A stretch of DNA of 6,561 nucleotides from an uncultured Streptococcus sp. (GTDB lineage Bacteria > Bacillota > Bacilli > Lactobacillales > Streptococcaceae): assembly GCA_902479835.1 (NCBI GenBank), contig CABSQC010000064.1:1-6561 (forward strand), given 5' to 3'. Shown here piece by piece: positions 6,414 to 6,561 of the stretch; within the stretch, counting starts at the first letter, position 1, and each line of letters opens with the position of its first letter. Under the pieces are notes generated by a model. It was given only the letters and a program-made list of their open reading frames with translations. It had not been told where the DNA came from and ran no database searches. The translations under genes and the position numbers were made by a program.

Positions 6414-6561
6414 ATGACAAAAGCAGATACAATTTTTAAAGAAAACATTCGAAAAATCATGGAAGAAGGAGTTTGGTCAGAGCAGGCGCGCCCTAAGTAC
6501 AAGGATGGTAGAACGGCCAACTCCAAGTACATCACGGGAGCCTTTATGGAATTCGACCTCG
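6414..6561 (+). CDS. thyA: Thymidylate synthase, N-terminal part (cut by window end)
   Basis: The first 49 codons of a gene that continues beyond the right edge. The product begins [12 protein letters not shown] and includes [17 protein letters not shown] (24-40), an N-terminal block I recognise from streptococcal ThyA. This stretch includes the conserved Arg that binds substrate phosphate in the family. The full enzyme converts dUMP to dTMP using methylene-tetrahydrofolate; its catalytic Cys lies outside this window. AAGGAGAG (6403-6410) precedes the ATG by three bases. I recall glucokinase and thyA being neighbours in other streptococci, including pneumococcus. The terminator and promoter between them show that here they are separate transcription units. 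No frameshift or early stop is visible in the part seen. Confidence 0.9.
   Translation, partial: MTKADTIFKENIRKIMEEGVWSEQARPKYKDGRTANSKYITGAFMEFDL

Overview
This window looks like an ordinary chromosomal housekeeping segment of a Streptococcus, most likely of the mitis/sanguinis type. The assignment rests on recognisable protein sequences (DapB, CCA-adding enzyme, ROK glucokinase, the start of ThyA), moderate AT richness, strong AGGAGG-type ribosome binding sites and extended -10 promoters. I see no mobile element, CRISPR array, RNA gene, phage gene or toxin system. Every gene and every mapped signal lies on the + strand, and no stretch above 300 bases lacks a gene.

The first part, up to about 5277, reads as one tightly packed transcription unit. 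It holds the last codons of an upstream gene (probably a DUF1149 protein), a DegV/FakB-type fatty-acid-binding protein, dapB (lysine/diaminopimelate synthesis), cca (tRNA 3'-end CCA addition), an ABC-F translation factor of the Uup/YfmR branch, and a small six-helix membrane protein with a DUF308/HdeD-like repeat pattern. Junctions are very short: dapB-cca and cca-ABC-F overlap by ATGA, and elsewhere the stop codon sits next to or inside the next Shine-Dalgarno sequence. I find no promoter or terminator inside this run.

The second part begins with an 86-base intergenic region (5278-5363) that carries the glucokinase promoter. It is the most structured stretch here: a 28-bp interrupted dyad covers the -35 element, and a 14-bp palindrome one base away from the catabolite-control (cre) consensus lies at the expected transcription start. 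Their centres are 42 bp apart. The ROK glucokinase gene follows, ends at a clear intrinsic terminator, and is followed at once by an extended -10 promoter and the first 49 codons of thyA.

Functionally the genes cover separate core tasks: lipid precursor handling, cell-wall/lysine synthesis, tRNA maturation, ribosome function, glucose phosphorylation and dTMP synthesis. I did not find a previously undescribed system. The best lead is the paired dyad arrangement at the glucokinase promoter.
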